Shown piece by piece: positions 35,280 through 43,285 of a stretch of DNA of 64,000 nucleotides (positions are counted from its first letter, which is position 1; every line of letters starts with the position of its first letter). A program made the position numbers and the translations under genes. Source of the DNA: Pseudomonadota bacterium (lineage in GTDB: Bacteria > Pseudomonadota > Gammaproteobacteria > Steroidobacterales > Steroidobacteraceae); the NCBI GenBank assembly GCA_025355245.1, contig JANXZZ010000058.1:1-64000 (forward strand), written 5' to 3'. The notes under the pieces are model-generated. The model had not been told where the DNA came from. It made no database searches and saw only the letters and a program-made list of their open reading frames with translations.

Positions 35280-35318
35280 GTTTCATAAGAAACACATTTT
35301 GGTGAAATTTCACCAAAA
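35280..35318. promoter_or_regulatory. Two operator-like palindromes between the divergent FlhC-like and FlhD-like genes
   Basis: The AT-rich intergenic region holds GTTTC-ATAA-GAAAC (35280-35293) and, 3 bases further, a perfect 22-base palindrome with no spacer (35297-35318), whose left half is TTTTGGTGAAA. Both lie where promoters for the two divergent genes must be. They are strong candidates for binding sites of a dimeric regulator, perhaps the encoded pair itself. Palindromy is seen directly; the binding protein is unknown. Confidence 0.7.
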
Positions 35319-35380
35319 ACTGTACTCTCCGGTCTCGCCGGGCGCTACCAGAATATGTAGAGGCAACGGGGAGAAAAGCT

Positions 35381-36049
35381 ATGGCGGGATCTTCGAGAAG
35401 TGTTCACGACGCCCCCGAGGGCGCCTATGCCGCGCGCGCGGTCATCGACGCAAGTTCACTGAGCTCGATTCAGGAGGCGAACCTCGCATTCCTCGCGCTC
35501 CTCGGCAGTCGCGGGCGCCCCGCCGGGAGTCCGCCTGCACTTGGCCTCGGCGCCGAGATCCTCGACGAGCTCGGCCGGCTCGATGCGCGCGCCCGCTCTG
35601 CGCTTGCCGACTGTCCGTACACGCTGTTCGACCTGCGATTCGCGGACGGCGCGTTCTGGAAGACCGCGGCCTGCCCCGCCGCGCCCGTTCCAGCAGCCGA
35701 ATCACCGCTGCTGACCGGCTTCACGCGCACCGCCGTGTTCCTGGCCTGGCACCTCGCGCAGAGCAACGAACTCGCTGCGTCGCTCGTGCTCGGGATGAGC
35801 GGCCAGGTGCAGCGCCTGTGGCGGGGGATGCCGGTCTCCGCGCTCGAGGCGGTAGCGCTCGCCGCCGCGCCCCACCTCACAGCACGCTGGGGCAGGCATC
35901 CGACGTTCTGGGCGAAGCTCATGGACACGGCGGGTCCGGGCGCGCTCGATCGCGGCGAGGCGGTCCGGTTGCTAGGGCTGCAGCTCATAGCGGCGGACGG
36001 GGCATGGCCGCCCGCGGTGCCGACCGGGCAGGGCCGGCGCCCCGCCTGA
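35381..36049 (+). CDS. Tandem FlhD-like domain protein (predicted), partner of the FlhC-like gene
   Basis: This 222-aa protein has no obvious family by name. GGGGAG precedes ATG 35381. It appears to contain two copies of one domain: residues about 27-95 (SSIQEANLAFLALLGSRG, LGLGAEILDELGRL, ALADCPYTLFDLRFADGAFW) and about 112-182 (FTRTAVFLAWHLAQSNELAA, LVLGMSGQVQRLWRGMP, VALAAAPHLTARWGRHPTFW). Both copies run FLA...LG-[LM]...LGRL/WRGM...ALA..P.L...xFW. Each resembles E. coli FlhD (INLSYLLLAQRLIVQ, FRLGINEEMANTLGAL, KLAETNQLVCHFRFDD). FlhD forms dimers inside FlhD4C2, so this would be a fused dimer. The link with the divergent FlhC-like gene supports the idea. The call is inference from eye alignment only. 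Confidence 0.5.
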   Translation: MAGSSRSVHDAPEGAYAARAVIDASSLSSIQEANLAFLALLGSRGRPAGSPPALGLGAEILDELGRLDARARSALADCPYTLFDLRFADGAFWKTAACPAAPVPAAESPLLTGFTRTAVFLAWHLAQSNELAASLVLGMSGQVQRLWRGMPVSALEAVALAAAPHLTARWGRHPTFWAKLMDTAGPGALDRGEAVRLLGLQLIAADGAWPPAVPTGQGRRPA

Positions 36050-36139
36050 GAGGCGAGGTTGCCGCGCGCCGCGCGGGGTCTTACGCTTCGCGCTCGCTGC
36101 CGCTGGCCGGCAGCCCCCCCGCTGAAGAAGCCCCCGCTC

Positions 36140-37099
36140 ATGCAAGCACTGTCGATTTCCAAGCTCACCAAGACCTACCGCAACGGCATCCAGGCGCTCA
36201 AGGGCATCGACCTCGATGTCGAGCAGGGAGATTTCTTCGCGCTCCTGGGTCCCAACGGCGCCGGCAAGACGACCACGATCGGCATCATCACCTCGCTCGT
36301 GAACAAGACGAGCGGCACGGTCAGCGTCTTCGGGCACGACATCGACCGCGAGATCGCGGTTGCGAAATCCTGCATCGGGGTCGTCCCGCAAGAGATCAAC
36401 TTCAACCAGTTCGAGTCGGTCGAGACGATCCTGCTCAACCAGGCTGGGTTCTACGGCATTCCGCGACCGCTCGCGCGGCAGCGCACCGAACGCTACCTCA
36501 AGCAGCTGCAGCTCTGGGACCGGCGGCGCTCGGTCGCGCGCTCCCTTTCGGGCGGCATGAAGCGCCGGCTCATGATCGCGCGCTCCCTGGTCCACGAGCC
36601 GCGGCTCCTGATCCTCGACGAGCCGACCGCGGGCGTCGACATCGAGATCCGCCGCTCGATGTGGGAGTTCCTGCGCGAGACCAACGAGCGCGGCGTCACG
36701 ATCATCCTGACGACGCATTACCTGGAAGAGGCGGAGCACCTGTGCCGCAATGTCGCGATCATCGACAAGGGCGTCATCATCGAGAATGACAAAATCAGCA
36801 ACGTGCTGCGCAAGCTCCAGTCGGAAACCTTCGTGCTCTACCTGCGCGAAGCCCTCAAAGTCGCGCCGCAACTGCCGGGATTCGGCGTGACACTGGTCGA
36901 TGACCACACGCTCGAGGTCGAGGCCTCGAAGGACCGCAACCTTAACGACATCTTCGTGCGCCTCGCCGCACAGGGCATCGACGTCGTGTCGATGCGCAAC
37001 AAGGTCAATCGCCTCGAAGAGCTGTTCATGCGCCTGGTGCGCGGCGCGAACACGCCTGCGGAATCCGCTCCCGCCGAGCGGACCGGGAGCGCCCCATGA
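36140..37099 (+). CDS. yadG: ABC exporter ATP-binding protein (YadG type)
   Basis: This 319-aa ABC ATPase pairs with the permease that follows. I start at ATG 36140 (MQALSISKLTKTYRNGIQAL); the ORF-track start at 36059 has no support. Walker A is LLGPNGAGKTTTIGI, the Q-loop lies in GVVPQEINFNQFESV, the signature is RSLSGGMKRRLMIARSL, Walker B is LLILDEPTAGVDIEIR and the H-loop is ILTTHYLEEAEHL. After the ATPase core comes a C-terminal domain of about 75 residues, as in drug- and polysaccharide-type ABC-2 exporters. It matches E. coli YadG in order and neighbour. The substrate is unknown. Its stop overlaps the permease ATG by 4 bases. Confidence 0.92.
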   Translation: MQALSISKLTKTYRNGIQALKGIDLDVEQGDFFALLGPNGAGKTTTIGIITSLVNKTSGTVSVFGHDIDREIAVAKSCIGVVPQEINFNQFESVETILLNQAGFYGIPRPLARQRTERYLKQLQLWDRRRSVARSLSGGMKRRLMIARSLVHEPRLLILDEPTAGVDIEIRRSMWEFLRETNERGVTIILTTHYLEEAEHLCRNVAIIDKGVIIENDKISNVLRKLQSETFVLYLREALKVAPQLPGFGVTLVDDHTLEVEASKDRNLNDIFVRLAAQGIDVVSMRNKVNRLEELFMRLVRGANTPAESAPAERTGSAP

Positions 37100-37890
37100 A
37101 CGCCGTCGTCGCCCCGTCCCGCGCGCGCACCGACTGGGTCGGGTTCCAGACCATCGTGCTGCGCGAGTTCAGCCGCATCATCCGTATCTGGGGACAGACG
37201 CTCGTGCCGCCGGGCGTCACCGCGACTCTCTACTTCATCATCTTTGGCAGCCTGATCGGCTCGAGGATCGGCTCGATGGGCGGGTACGGCTACATGCAGT
37301 ACATCGCACCCGGCCAGATCATCATGTCGGTGATCACGAACTCCTACGGCAACGTGGTCTCGAGCTTTTTCGGCGCGCGCTTCGGCAAGCACGTCGAGGA
37401 GCTGCTGGTGTCGCCGCTGCCGAACTGGCTGATCGTGCTCGGCTATATCTCCGGTGGCGTGTTGCGCGGGCTCCTGGTCGGCGCAGTGGTCACGATGGTC
37501 GCACTCTTTTTCACCCACCTGCAGGTCGCGCATCCCTTCGTGGTGGTTGCGGCGGTGCTGCTGACCTCGGTCGTATTTGCGCTCGGCGGATTCATCAACG
37601 CGATCTTTGCCAAGAACTTCGACCACATTTCCTGGTTCCCGACATTCATCCTGAACCCGCTGACCTATCTCGGCGGCGTCTTCTACACGATCGCGCTGCT
37701 GCCCGACTGGGCGCGCGCGATCTCGCAGGTGAACCCGATTCTTTATATGGTGAACAGCTTCCGCTACGGTTTCCTCGGCGTCTCCGACGTCGACTTGAGG
37801 CTCGCCTTCGCGATCATGGTCGGCTTCGCCGTGGCGCTCTTCGGCCTGGCGGTCGGCCTCATGTACAAGGGCGTCGGGATCCGCGAATAG
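37096..37890 (+). CDS. yadH: ABC-2 type exporter permease (YadH type)
   Basis: This 264-aa inner-membrane permease starts at ATG 37096, overlapping the ATPase stop. It has six hydrophobic segments and the ABC-2 pattern: FSRIIRIWGQTLVPPGVTATLYFIIFG, then GYMQYIAPGQIIMSVITNSYGN, GARFGKHVEELLVSPLPNWLIVLGYISGG, and the conserved FILNPLTYLGGVFYTIALLP followed by NPILYMVNSFRYGFLGVSDV. That order and wording match E. coli YadH closely. With YadG it forms a two-gene exporter of unknown cargo. Confidence 0.92.
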   Translation: MNAVVAPSRARTDWVGFQTIVLREFSRIIRIWGQTLVPPGVTATLYFIIFGSLIGSRIGSMGGYGYMQYIAPGQIIMSVITNSYGNVVSSFFGARFGKHVEELLVSPLPNWLIVLGYISGGVLRGLLVGAVVTMVALFFTHLQVAHPFVVVAAVLLTSVVFALGGFINAIFAKNFDHISWFPTFILNPLTYLGGVFYTIALLPDWARAISQVNPILYMVNSFRYGFLGVSDVDLRLAFAIMVGFAVALFGLAVGLMYKGVGIRE

Positions 37891-37913
37891 GCGTCGACCG
37901 GGAGGCGAGTTCC

Positions 37914-38606
37914 ATGTGCGGCCGATTCGCATTCCATTCACCCCACGAGACGACGGCGCAACTTTTTGCGCTGTCGGACGGATCGCCCGATCTGCCGGCG
38001 CGCTGGAACATCGCGCCCGGCACCGACATCCCGGTGGTGCGGATCGCGGCGGGTGGCGCGCGCGAGCTAGTGAGCCTGCGCTGGGGACTCGTGCCCTCGT
38101 GGGCCAAGGACCGCTCGATCGGGCAGCGCCTCATGAATGCCCGCGCCGAGACGCTGACCGAGAAGCCCGCGTTTCGCGTCGCGTTCAAGCGGCGGCGCTG
38201 CCTCGTGCCTGCCGACGGCTACTACGAGTGGCGTGTGGTCACGGGGGGCAAGCAGCCTTATTTCGTGCACGCCGCCTCCGGGCGTCCGTTCGCGATGGCC
38301 GGCCTGTGGGAGCACTGGGTGGATCCCGAAACTGGCGCGGCGCTTGAATCCTGCGTCATCGTCACACGCGAGGCGGCCGGCATCGTGCGCGAGATCCACG
38401 GACGCATGCCCGTGATCGTTCCCGCCGACGCCTTCGCCGCGTGGCTGAACCCGGCCGAGGACGGCGCGGCCATGCTCGCGACCCTGCTCGCGAACGAGCA
38501 GGGCGCCGGGCTCGAGGCGTACGCCGTCAGCCGGCGGGTGAACAGCCCTCGCAACGAAGGCGCCGTGCTTACCGAACCCGCCGCCGGAACCGGCAGCGCC
38601 GGCTAG
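37914..38606 (+). CDS. SRAP-domain protein (HMCES/YedK type)
   Basis: This 230-aa SRAP protein caps abasic sites in single-stranded DNA by forming a covalent thiazolidine link. I start at ATG 37914, with GGAGG upstream. It begins MCGRFAFHS, where Cys2 becomes the reactive N-terminal residue after Met removal. Other active-site parts are WNIAPGTDIPV, RWGLVPSWAKD, NARAETLTEKPAFR (Asn), RRCLVPADGYYEWR (Glu) and REIHGRMPVIV (His). VSRRVNSPRNEGA closes the family pattern. The ORF-track start at 36900 lies inside the ABC genes. It stands in the same direction as yadGH, 23 bases on. Confidence 0.94.
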   Translation: MCGRFAFHSPHETTAQLFALSDGSPDLPARWNIAPGTDIPVVRIAAGGARELVSLRWGLVPSWAKDRSIGQRLMNARAETLTEKPAFRVAFKRRRCLVPADGYYEWRVVTGGKQPYFVHAASGRPFAMAGLWEHWVDPETGAALESCVIVTREAAGIVREIHGRMPVIVPADAFAAWLNPAEDGAAMLATLLANEQGAGLEAYAVSRRVNSPRNEGAVLTEPAAGTGSAG

Positions 38607-38763
38607 GCACGCGCCAAGCGGCGCGCGCGCCCGGTGCGATGCGACTTATGGCGCACTTGTGGCTCCGCGCCGACAGTATCGGCACGCGCAAACCGGGAGG
38701 CGGTTCGCGGCCGCCGCCGCGCAAAAGGTCTAGAAAGCAGCAACATCTGCCAAAGGATCGCGC

Positions 38764-39657
38764 ATGACCCGGAGCCTGCACCTCGTCGACGTCTTCACCG
38801 ATCGCCCCTGCGCGGGCAACCAGCTCGCGGTCGTCACCGGCGCCAAAGGGCTGAATGCCCCGGCAATGCAGGCTTTCGCGCGCGAGATGAATTTCGCCGA
38901 GACCACGTTCGTGATGAGCGACCGGCCCGTCGGCGGCGGCTGGCCGGTGCGGATCTTCACGCCCAAGCACGAGGTGCCCTTCGCCGGCCACCCGACGCTC
39001 GGCACGGCGCATGTGATCCGCCACGCACTCCTGGGCGGGCGCGTCGATCGCGTCACACTGTCGCTCGAGGCGGGTCTCACCCCCGTGTTCGTCGAGCGCG
39101 CGACCAAGCACGAGCTCTACTGGATGCGCCAGCGCTTCCCGACCTTCGGCAAGCGCCTGCCGAGGAAGCTGGTCGCACCCGCGCTCGGCCTCTCGCCCGC
39201 CGACCTCGACAGCCATCCGATCGAGGAAGTGTCGACCGGCCTTGCGTTCCTCGTGGTGCCGGTGCGCACGCGCCGGGCGCTCGAACGTATCCGCGTCGAT
39301 CGCGAGGCGCTCCTCAAGCTCGTCGACGGGCTCGACGCCAAGGCGGTCATTGCCTTCGCGCCCGGCGCGCGCGGCGCCGGCCACCAGCTGACTGCGCGCG
39401 TGTTCGTGGATTACTATGGCGTCCCCGAGGATGCTGCGACCGGCAGTGGCAACGGCTGCCTCGCCTCCTGGCTCGTGCAGCATCGCTACCTCGACGACGA
39501 TGCGATCGACGTGCGCGTTGAGCAGGGCGTCAGCATCGGGCGGCCCTCGACGCTGCACCTGCGCGCGATGCGCACGTCCCGCGGCATCGAGGTGCGCGTC
39601 GGGGGCGGCGTCGTCGACGTCGCCCGAGGCACGCTGCTCGCGGCGCGACTAGCCTAA
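38764..39657 (+). CDS. PhzF-family isomerase/epimerase-like protein
   Basis: This 297-aa protein is of the PhzF family (diaminopimelate-epimerase fold, two similar domains). ATG 38764. Seen: LHLVDVFTDRPCAGNQLAVV, AREMNFAETTFVM (with the catalytic Glu of PhzF), RIFTPKHEVPFAGHPTLGTAHVI and, in the second half, RVFVDYYGVPEDAATGSGNGCLASWLV. The ending VSIGRPSTLHLRAM and VRVGGGVVDVARGTL is also typical. No phenazine genes are near; most PhzF-like proteins in proteobacteria have unknown substrates. Confidence 0.9.
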   Translation: MTRSLHLVDVFTDRPCAGNQLAVVTGAKGLNAPAMQAFAREMNFAETTFVMSDRPVGGGWPVRIFTPKHEVPFAGHPTLGTAHVIRHALLGGRVDRVTLSLEAGLTPVFVERATKHELYWMRQRFPTFGKRLPRKLVAPALGLSPADLDSHPIEEVSTGLAFLVVPVRTRRALERIRVDREALLKLVDGLDAKAVIAFAPGARGAGHQLTARVFVDYYGVPEDAATGSGNGCLASWLVQHRYLDDDAIDVRVEQGVSIGRPSTLHLRAMRTSRGIEVRVGGGVVDVARGTLLAARLA

Positions 39658-39773
39658 TCGGAGCGCGCAGTCAATCGGCGAGCGTCGCATCGCGATCTAC
39701 TGCTTAGCCTTAGCCGCTGCGCTACACTCGCCGCCTCCCCGTTCCATCTCCGGATCGCGAGGTGCTCGTGCGA

Positions 39774-41150
39774 ATGAAGCGTGCGCTCATCGTGGACGAC
39801 TCGAAGTCCGCACGCGTCGTCCTGTCGCGCGTTCTCGAGAAGCTCGAGCTCGCCGTCGACACGACCGACTCCGCGGAGAGCGCGCTCCACTACCTGCGTG
39901 AGAACCGTCCCGACGTGATCTTCATGGATCACGTGATGTCGGGCATGGACGGTTTGCAGGCGGTGCAGGCCATCAAGAGCGATCCGAGCACGGCGTCCAT
40001 CCCGATCATGATGTACACCTCCCAGGACGGCGAGGTGTACGCGGGCGAAGCGCGCGCGCTCGGCGCGGCCGGCGTGCTACCGAAACTCATGGCGCCTTCC
40101 GATATCTCGCGGGTCCTCGACCAGCTCGAGATCCTGCGCGAGCCACGCGAGGCGCGCCTCGTCGGCTTCGAGCAGGTGCACTTGCCAGCGGTTGGCTCCG
40201 AGCACGCGCTGCCGCCGGCCGCGAGCCCGGCGCCCGAGCCCATCGCTGTGTCTGCGGCCGCGGCCAGCCTCACGCCCGCGGAGCTGCGCGAGGCGCTCGC
40301 GCCGCTGCTGCGCGAGCAGGGCACGGATCTGCGCCGCTTCGTGGTCGCGGCGCTCGAGAGCTTCAGCGGCCGCGTGGTGACGGAGGTGACGGCGCAGGTC
40401 GAGTCGGCGTCGCTGCGCGCGGCGCACGCTGCCGTCGCGGCGATTCCTCCGCTGCCGCCGGTCGCGCCGCCACCCCCTCTGGAAGCCGTTGTCGAACGCC
40501 GGCCTTCCGCGTGGATCGCGCTTGCGATCGGTGCGCTCCTGGTCGCGAGCGCGTGCGCTGCCTATGCCTGGCAGCAGCACGGCGCGCTCGCCAGCGCGCA
40601 GAACCGGGGCGATGCACAGGCGCGCGAGCTCGCCGCGGTACGCCACGATCTCGATGCTGCGCGTGCCGCGACGCTTGCGGCCGCCAACGCCGGCGAGCGC
40701 GTGCTCGTGCCCTACGGCGAAGTCGCACTGTCCGGCGATCGCCTCGCGACACTCGCGAAGCTGCTCGCCGATCTCGAGGAACGCGGCACGGCGGCGACCG
40801 TGACCGTGACCACGGCGGCGGGCGAGTACTGCCTGACCGGAAATCCCGCGGAGGGCTACGCGACCGCGCCCGGTGAAATGCCCGCCAATCGCTGCGACGT
40901 CGTCGGCAACCCCTTCGAGGAATCGATGCGCCCGGAGCAGCGCGAGCCCCAGGCCGCGACCGCCCTCGCGGCGAGCGCGATGGCGCGGCCGCAGGGCGCG
41001 CTCGAGGTCAAGTTCGTGCACGCGGCGCGCCAGCAGAACCCGGCCGGCTACCCGGTAGCCGCGGACGTGAGCGCCGCGCAGTGGAATGCCGCGGCGGCCA
41101 ACCACAACTACGTCGAATTCACGGTCGAAACCCGACACCCGAACCCATGA
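39774..41150 (+). CDS. Receiver-domain protein with a single membrane helix
   Basis: This is an unusual response-regulator-like protein of about 458 aa. I start at ATG 39774 (MKRALIVDDSKSARVVL), with GAGG upstream; GTG 39762 is possible. Residues 1-125 are a REC domain: acidic pocket Asp8/Asp9, phospho-acceptor Asp52 in VIFMDHVMSGMDG, Thr in MMYTSQDG and Lys in GVLPKLMAP. A Pro/Ala-rich linker leads to one hydrophobic helix (AWIALAIGALLVASACAAYAW, about 244-266). Then follow a short helical stretch and a C-terminal domain beginning LVPYGEVALSGDRLATLAKLLADLEERG, faintly OmpA-like. There is no DNA-binding or enzymatic output domain. Its stop overlaps the next gene (ATGA). I know no described family with this layout. 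Confidence 0.75.
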   Translation: MKRALIVDDSKSARVVLSRVLEKLELAVDTTDSAESALHYLRENRPDVIFMDHVMSGMDGLQAVQAIKSDPSTASIPIMMYTSQDGEVYAGEARALGAAGVLPKLMAPSDISRVLDQLEILREPREARLVGFEQVHLPAVGSEHALPPAASPAPEPIAVSAAAASLTPAELREALAPLLREQGTDLRRFVVAALESFSGRVVTEVTAQVESASLRAAHAAVAAIPPLPPVAPPPPLEAVVERRPSAWIALAIGALLVASACAAYAWQQHGALASAQNRGDAQARELAAVRHDLDAARAATLAAANAGERVLVPYGEVALSGDRLATLAKLLADLEERGTAATVTVTTAAGEYCLTGNPAEGYATAPGEMPANRCDVVGNPFEESMRPEQREPQAATALAASAMARPQGALEVKFVHAARQQNPAGYPVAADVSAAQWNAAAANHNYVEFTVETRHPNP

Positions 41151-42196
41151 GCTGGATGCTGTACGGGGCCAACGGCTACTCGGGCGAACTGATCGCCCGG
41201 GCCGCGGTCGCCGCAGGCTTGCAACCTATCCTCGCCGGCCGTTCACGCGAACCGCTCGAGGCGCTCGCCCGCGAGCTCGGCCTCGAGGCGCGCGTGCTCG
41301 CGCTCGACTCAGCGGCCGCGCTCGCTACCGGGCTCAAGGGCATCGCGCTGGTCCTGAACTGCGCGGGCCCGTTCTCCGCGACCGCGCGGCCGATGATCAC
41401 GGGCTGCCTCGCCGCCCGCGCCCATTACCTCGACATCACCGGCGAGGTCGCGGTGTTCGAGCTCGCCGCCTCGCTCGATGCGGCCGCGCGCACGGCGGGC
41501 GTAGTGCTCTGCCCCGGAGTCGGCTTCGACGTCGTGCCCACCGACTGCGTCGCGCTTGCGCTCGCCGAGGCGCTGCCGGGCGCGAGCCACCTTGCGCTTG
41601 GCTTCGACAACGCCTCGCCCGTGAGCCGTGGCACTGCGCGCACTATGGTAGAGGGTCTCGGCCAGGGCGGCGCGGTACGCCGCGATGGCGCGATCGTGCG
41701 CGTGCCGCTCGGCTACCGCGACCGGCGCATCGATTTCGGCGCGGGCGAGAAGCTCGCGATGACGATTCCGTGGGGCGACGTCAGCACCGCATTCCGCACC
41801 ACCGGCATCGCCAACATCGAGGTGTACATCCCGATCTCGCCGCGGCGCCTCGCGCGCCTGCGGCAGCTCAACTACCTGCGCTGGGCGTTGCGGCTCGGCG
41901 TCGTCCAGAGCCTGATGAAATCGCGCGTCGACGCGGGCATTCCCGGCCCCGACGCGCAGCTTCGCGAGCGCACGCCGACGCACATCTGGGGCGAGGCGCG
42001 CCGCGCGGACGGGAGCGTGCGCACCGCCCGCATCGTGACCGCGAACGGCTACACCGTCACCGTGCACGCCTCCCTCGCCATGGTCGCGCGGCTGCTCGCG
42101 GGCGGAATCGCCGCTGGCTCGGTCACGCCCGCGCGCGTCCTCGGCGCGCGCTTCGTCGAGACCCTGCCTGGCAGCGGACGCCTGTCCATCGGCTGA
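41147..42196 (+). CDS. Saccharopine-dehydrogenase-like reductase
   Basis: This 349-aa protein starts at ATG 41147, overlapping the previous stop; the ORF-track start at 41081 is upstream shadow. The N-terminal Rossmann domain begins MSWMLYGANGYSGELIARAA, followed by PILAGRSREPLEALA and LVLNCAGPFSATARPMI. HYLDITGEVAVFE and VVLCPGVGFDVVPTDCVALAL are typical of the trans-acting enoyl reductase / saccharopine reductase-like group. Substrate unknown; relatives reduce polyketide or lipid intermediates or are uncharacterised. It is followed after 7 bases by a YheT hydrolase. Confidence 0.85.
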   Translation: MSWMLYGANGYSGELIARAAVAAGLQPILAGRSREPLEALARELGLEARVLALDSAAALATGLKGIALVLNCAGPFSATARPMITGCLAARAHYLDITGEVAVFELAASLDAAARTAGVVLCPGVGFDVVPTDCVALALAEALPGASHLALGFDNASPVSRGTARTMVEGLGQGGAVRRDGAIVRVPLGYRDRRIDFGAGEKLAMTIPWGDVSTAFRTTGIANIEVYIPISPRRLARLRQLNYLRWALRLGVVQSLMKSRVDAGIPGPDAQLRERTPTHIWGEARRADGSVRTARIVTANGYTVTVHASLAMVARLLAGGIAAGSVTPARVLGARFVETLPGSGRLSIG

Positions 42197-42203
42197 AGCG
42201 CGC

Positions 42204-43196
42204 ATGGACTCTGCAGGCTTCGCACCTCCGTTCTGGCTCAGCAACCCGCACCTGCAATCGATGCTGCCAAGCTCGACGCTGCGCCGCTCGTTTGTCGCGC
42301 GCGCCGCCGCCCCGCTGCTGGCCGCAAGTCGCGATGTCATCGTCGAATGCGGCGACGGCGTGCGCCTTGCGGGCCACTACAGCGCGCTGCCGCAGGCGAC
42401 TCGCGACCTGGTGCTGCTCGTGCACGGCTGGGAAGGCAGTGCCGAGTCGCAGTACTTGCTGTCCGCCGCGCAATACCTGTACGCGCGCGGCTTCGAGGTA
42501 TTCAGGCTCAACCTGCGCGATCACGGCGCGAGCCATCACCTGAACCCCGAACTCTTCCATTCGTGCCGCATTGCGGAAGTGGTCGGCGCGGTGCGTTCGG
42601 TGCAGGGGCTGTTCCCCGATCGCGTGCTGTCGCTGGTCGGCTACTCGCTCGGCGGCAACTTCGCGCTCAGGGTCGCGGTGCGCGCGCCGGCCGCCGGCGT
42701 CGACCTCGGGCAGGTCGTTGCGATCTGTCCGGTGATCGATCCCGCACGCACGCTCGAGAGCCTCGAGAACGGACTGTGGCTCTACCGGAACTACTTCGTG
42801 CTCAAGTGGCGCCGGTCGCTGCGCAAGAAACGCCAGGCGTGGCCGGACCTCTACGATCTCGACGACCTGCTCGACAGCCGCGACCTCACCGGTCTCACCG
42901 AGACGCTGGTGCTCAAGTACACGGGCTTTGCGGACCTGATGAGCTACCTGAACGGCTACTCGATCACGGGCGATGCGCTCAACGGCCTCGCGGTGCCGTG
43001 CCGCATCATCACCTCGCTCGACGACCCGATCATCCCGGCCGCGGACCTTGAGCGCCTTGCGTCCTCGGCGCGGCTTGAGATCACCCTGACCCGGCAGGGC
43101 GGCCACTGTGGCTTCCTCGAGAACCTGAACCGCGAGAGCTGGGCCGATCGCCAGGTACACGCGACCCTGGTCGAAGCGCGCGCCCGGCGCGCCTAA
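42204..43196 (+). CDS. yheT: YheT-family alpha/beta hydrolase
   Basis: This 330-aa hydrolase is of the YheT/ABHD1-3 family. ATG 42204. FAPPFWLSNPHLQSMLPSS is the family's N-terminal signature. Next come LVLLVHGWEGSAESQYL, FRLNLRDHGASHHLNPELFHS, nucleophile Ser in SLVGYSLGGNFALR, the acid in IITSLDDPIIPAADL and the His in TRQGGHCGFLENL. YFVLKWRRSLRKKRQAWP and LTGLTETLVLKYTGF are also conserved. Bacterial members are thought to act on lipids or esters; the substrate is unknown. Confidence 0.93.
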   Translation: MDSAGFAPPFWLSNPHLQSMLPSSTLRRSFVARAAAPLLAASRDVIVECGDGVRLAGHYSALPQATRDLVLLVHGWEGSAESQYLLSAAQYLYARGFEVFRLNLRDHGASHHLNPELFHSCRIAEVVGAVRSVQGLFPDRVLSLVGYSLGGNFALRVAVRAPAAGVDLGQVVAICPVIDPARTLESLENGLWLYRNYFVLKWRRSLRKKRQAWPDLYDLDDLLDSRDLTGLTETLVLKYTGFADLMSYLNGYSITGDALNGLAVPCRIITSLDDPIIPAADLERLASSARLEITLTRQGGHCGFLENLNRESWADRQVHATLVEARARRA

Positions 43197-43285
43197 CGAG
43201 TCTGGCGGCACTGCGCTCGGTGGAGTTGCATCCGCTGTTTGCTGCGCCGATCATGCGAATCCCGCCGTCATCCCGAGAGAACACC

